Shown here: positions 63,224 to 64,000 of the stretch, in pieces
Position numbering within the stretch: position 1 is the stretch's first letter
Layout of the letters: each line of letters begins with the position of its first letter
Source: Chengkuizengella sp. SCS-71B
GTDB taxonomy: Bacteria; Bacillota; Bacilli; Paenibacillales; KCTC-33759
Length of the DNA: 64,000 nucleotides
NCBI RefSeq assembly: GCF_040100845.1
Contig: NZ_JAZHSH010000001.1
Span: 1,240,001-1,304,000 of the forward strand
Direction of reading: 5' to 3'
Translations under genes and position numbers: made by a program
The notes under the pieces: generated by a model
Seen by the model: only the letters and a program-made list of their open reading frames with translations
Told to the model about the DNA's origin: nothing
Databases searched by the model: none

Positions 63224-64000
63224 ATGAAAATCGATCAGCTTAACCGTGAATGGATATCAGAACATCAGATGATGTACAACATAACAACATCTGTTCATAT
63301 GGAAGAGAAGGTTTTACAAATTGGAGAAGGTAATTTTTTACGTGGATTTATTGATTGGATGATTTTTAAATTAAACCAAGAGGGGAAGTTTCAAGGGAAG
63401 GTTGTAGCTGTTCAACCGACCAAACACGGCAAGGTAGTGCCAAAACTAAATCAGCAAGATGGATTGTATACAACAGTATTAAGAGGCATTGATCAAGGAA
63501 AAAAGGTAGAAAATATTGAAATCGTAGATTCTATCAATCGTGGAATTAATCCTTATGTGCAATGGGAGGAGGTTTTAAAGGTCGCGGAATCTCCTAACAT
63601 ACAATTTGTATTTTCAAATACAACTGAAGCAGGACTATCTTATAAAAGTGAAACTTATGACCCTTCTCAATCACCTGATTCTTTCCCTGGGAAATTAACA
63701 GCACTTTTATATCATCGGTTTAAGAAACTCGGAGAAGCACCAAATTCAGGATGGATTATTATTCCTTGTGAATTAGTAGATGCAAATGGTTTGCTGTTAA
63801 AAAAGCTTGTGATTAAAACGGCTGAAAACTGGAATCTTCCAGATCATTTTATTCAATGGATTCAAACTGAAAATGTATTTTGCAACACGCTGGTTGATCG
63901 AATTGTAACAGGATATCCTAGAGATCAGATAGAGGAATATAATGAAAAACTAGGATATGAAGATATTTTGTTAACAACAGGAGAACCTTATCACCTTTTT
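63224..64000 (+). CDS. uxaB: tagaturonate reductase (altronate oxidoreductase), N-terminal part
   Basis: The first 259 codons of a mannitol-dehydrogenase-type gene cut by the window end. The N-terminal dinucleotide segment VLQIGEGNFLRGFIDWMIFKLNQ is the UxaB form, and FSNTTEAGL and PCELVDANG fit as well. It reduces D-tagaturonate to D-altronate, the substrate of uxaA. AGGAGG precedes ATG 63224, 21 bp after uxaA. UxaC, the isomerase that would supply tagaturonate, is not in the window and may follow. Confidence 0.92.
   Translation, partial: MKIDQLNREWISEHQMMYNITTSVHMEEKVLQIGEGNFLRGFIDWMIFKLNQEGKFQGKVVAVQPTKHGKVVPKLNQQDGLYTTVLRGIDQGKKVENIEIVDSINRGINPYVQWEEVLKVAESPNIQFVFSNTTEAGLSYKSETYDPSQSPDSFPGKLTALLYHRFKKLGEAPNSGWIIIPCELVDANGLLLKKLVIKTAENWNLPDHFIQWIQTENVFCNTLVDRIVTGYPRDQIEEYNEKLGYEDILLTTGEPYHLF

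Noticed and set aside
1-64000. CRISPR arrays, tRNA/rRNA genes, prophage or intact insertion sequences
   Set aside because: No repeat-spacer series, RNA gene signatures, transposase or phage genes were seen anywhere in the window.

Overview
The window looks like a chromosomal segment of a low-GC Gram-positive bacterium of the order Bacillales, probably Paenibacillaceae-like. The evidence is strong AGGAGG-type ribosome sites, frequent TTG/GTG starts, a yqhG-yqhH-lipM neighbourhood as in Bacillus subtilis, M4 bacillolysin, Dat, an adenosylcobalamin-dependent ribonucleotide reductase and CcpA-type cre sites. No rRNA, tRNA, CRISPR array, phage or intact insertion sequence was seen. Several starts below differ from the longest open frame because a ribosome site clearly points to an inner codon.

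Layout. 1-5000: end of yqhG, the SNF2 helicase yqhH, lipM (octanoyl transfer), an orphan response regulator whose receiver has lost its phosphorylation residues, and dat. 5190-8143: nrdJ behind a tandem pair of NrdR boxes. 8170-11810: a NarL-type two-component pair divergent from a membrane-anchored alpha/beta hydrolase. 12095-19300: extracytoplasmic propeller-like proteins (RCC1-like, LVIVD-repeat, F510_1955-type lipoprotein), leucine dehydrogenase and a small protein with an 18-residue repeat. 19500-27200: small proteins, an unknown two-TM protein, a CaCA exchanger, an M4 protease and a GH18 hydrolase with six N-terminal repeats.

27302-34676 is a compact minus-strand operon of eight genes: three small proteins of unknown function, an SDR, a PLP decarboxylase, a PLP aminotransferase, an ATP-grasp ligase and an MFS exporter. 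Its enzyme set resembles bacilysin clusters (ligase, aminotransferase, dehydrogenase, exporter) but it lacks the prephenate-derived anticapsin genes and adds a decarboxylase, so it may make an undescribed small amide or amine. A 2-methylcitrate synthase/dehydratase pair (35220-37877) lies divergently beside it with no lyase gene. This is the best candidate here for a new system.

38700-64000 is a near-complete pectin utilisation locus: AraC regulators, a GH105 hydrolase, an Lpl-type oligosaccharide ABC importer lacking its ATPase, an unknown helical-toroid protein, an MFS transporter, KdgF, a GH28 polygalacturonase, the LacI regulator KdgR, a large PL10 pectate lyase, then kduI-kduD-two Gfo/Idh dehydrogenases-kdgK-kdgA-uxaA-uxaB (cut by the window end). 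Together they would depolymerise pectate outside, import oligomers, and convert unsaturated and saturated galacturonate to 2-keto-3-deoxygluconate, then pyruvate and glyceraldehyde 3-phosphate. Four copies of an 18-bp palindrome centred on ACAACGTTGT, one of them inside uxaA, mark a likely KdgR regulon; two cre sites suggest carbon catabolite repression.
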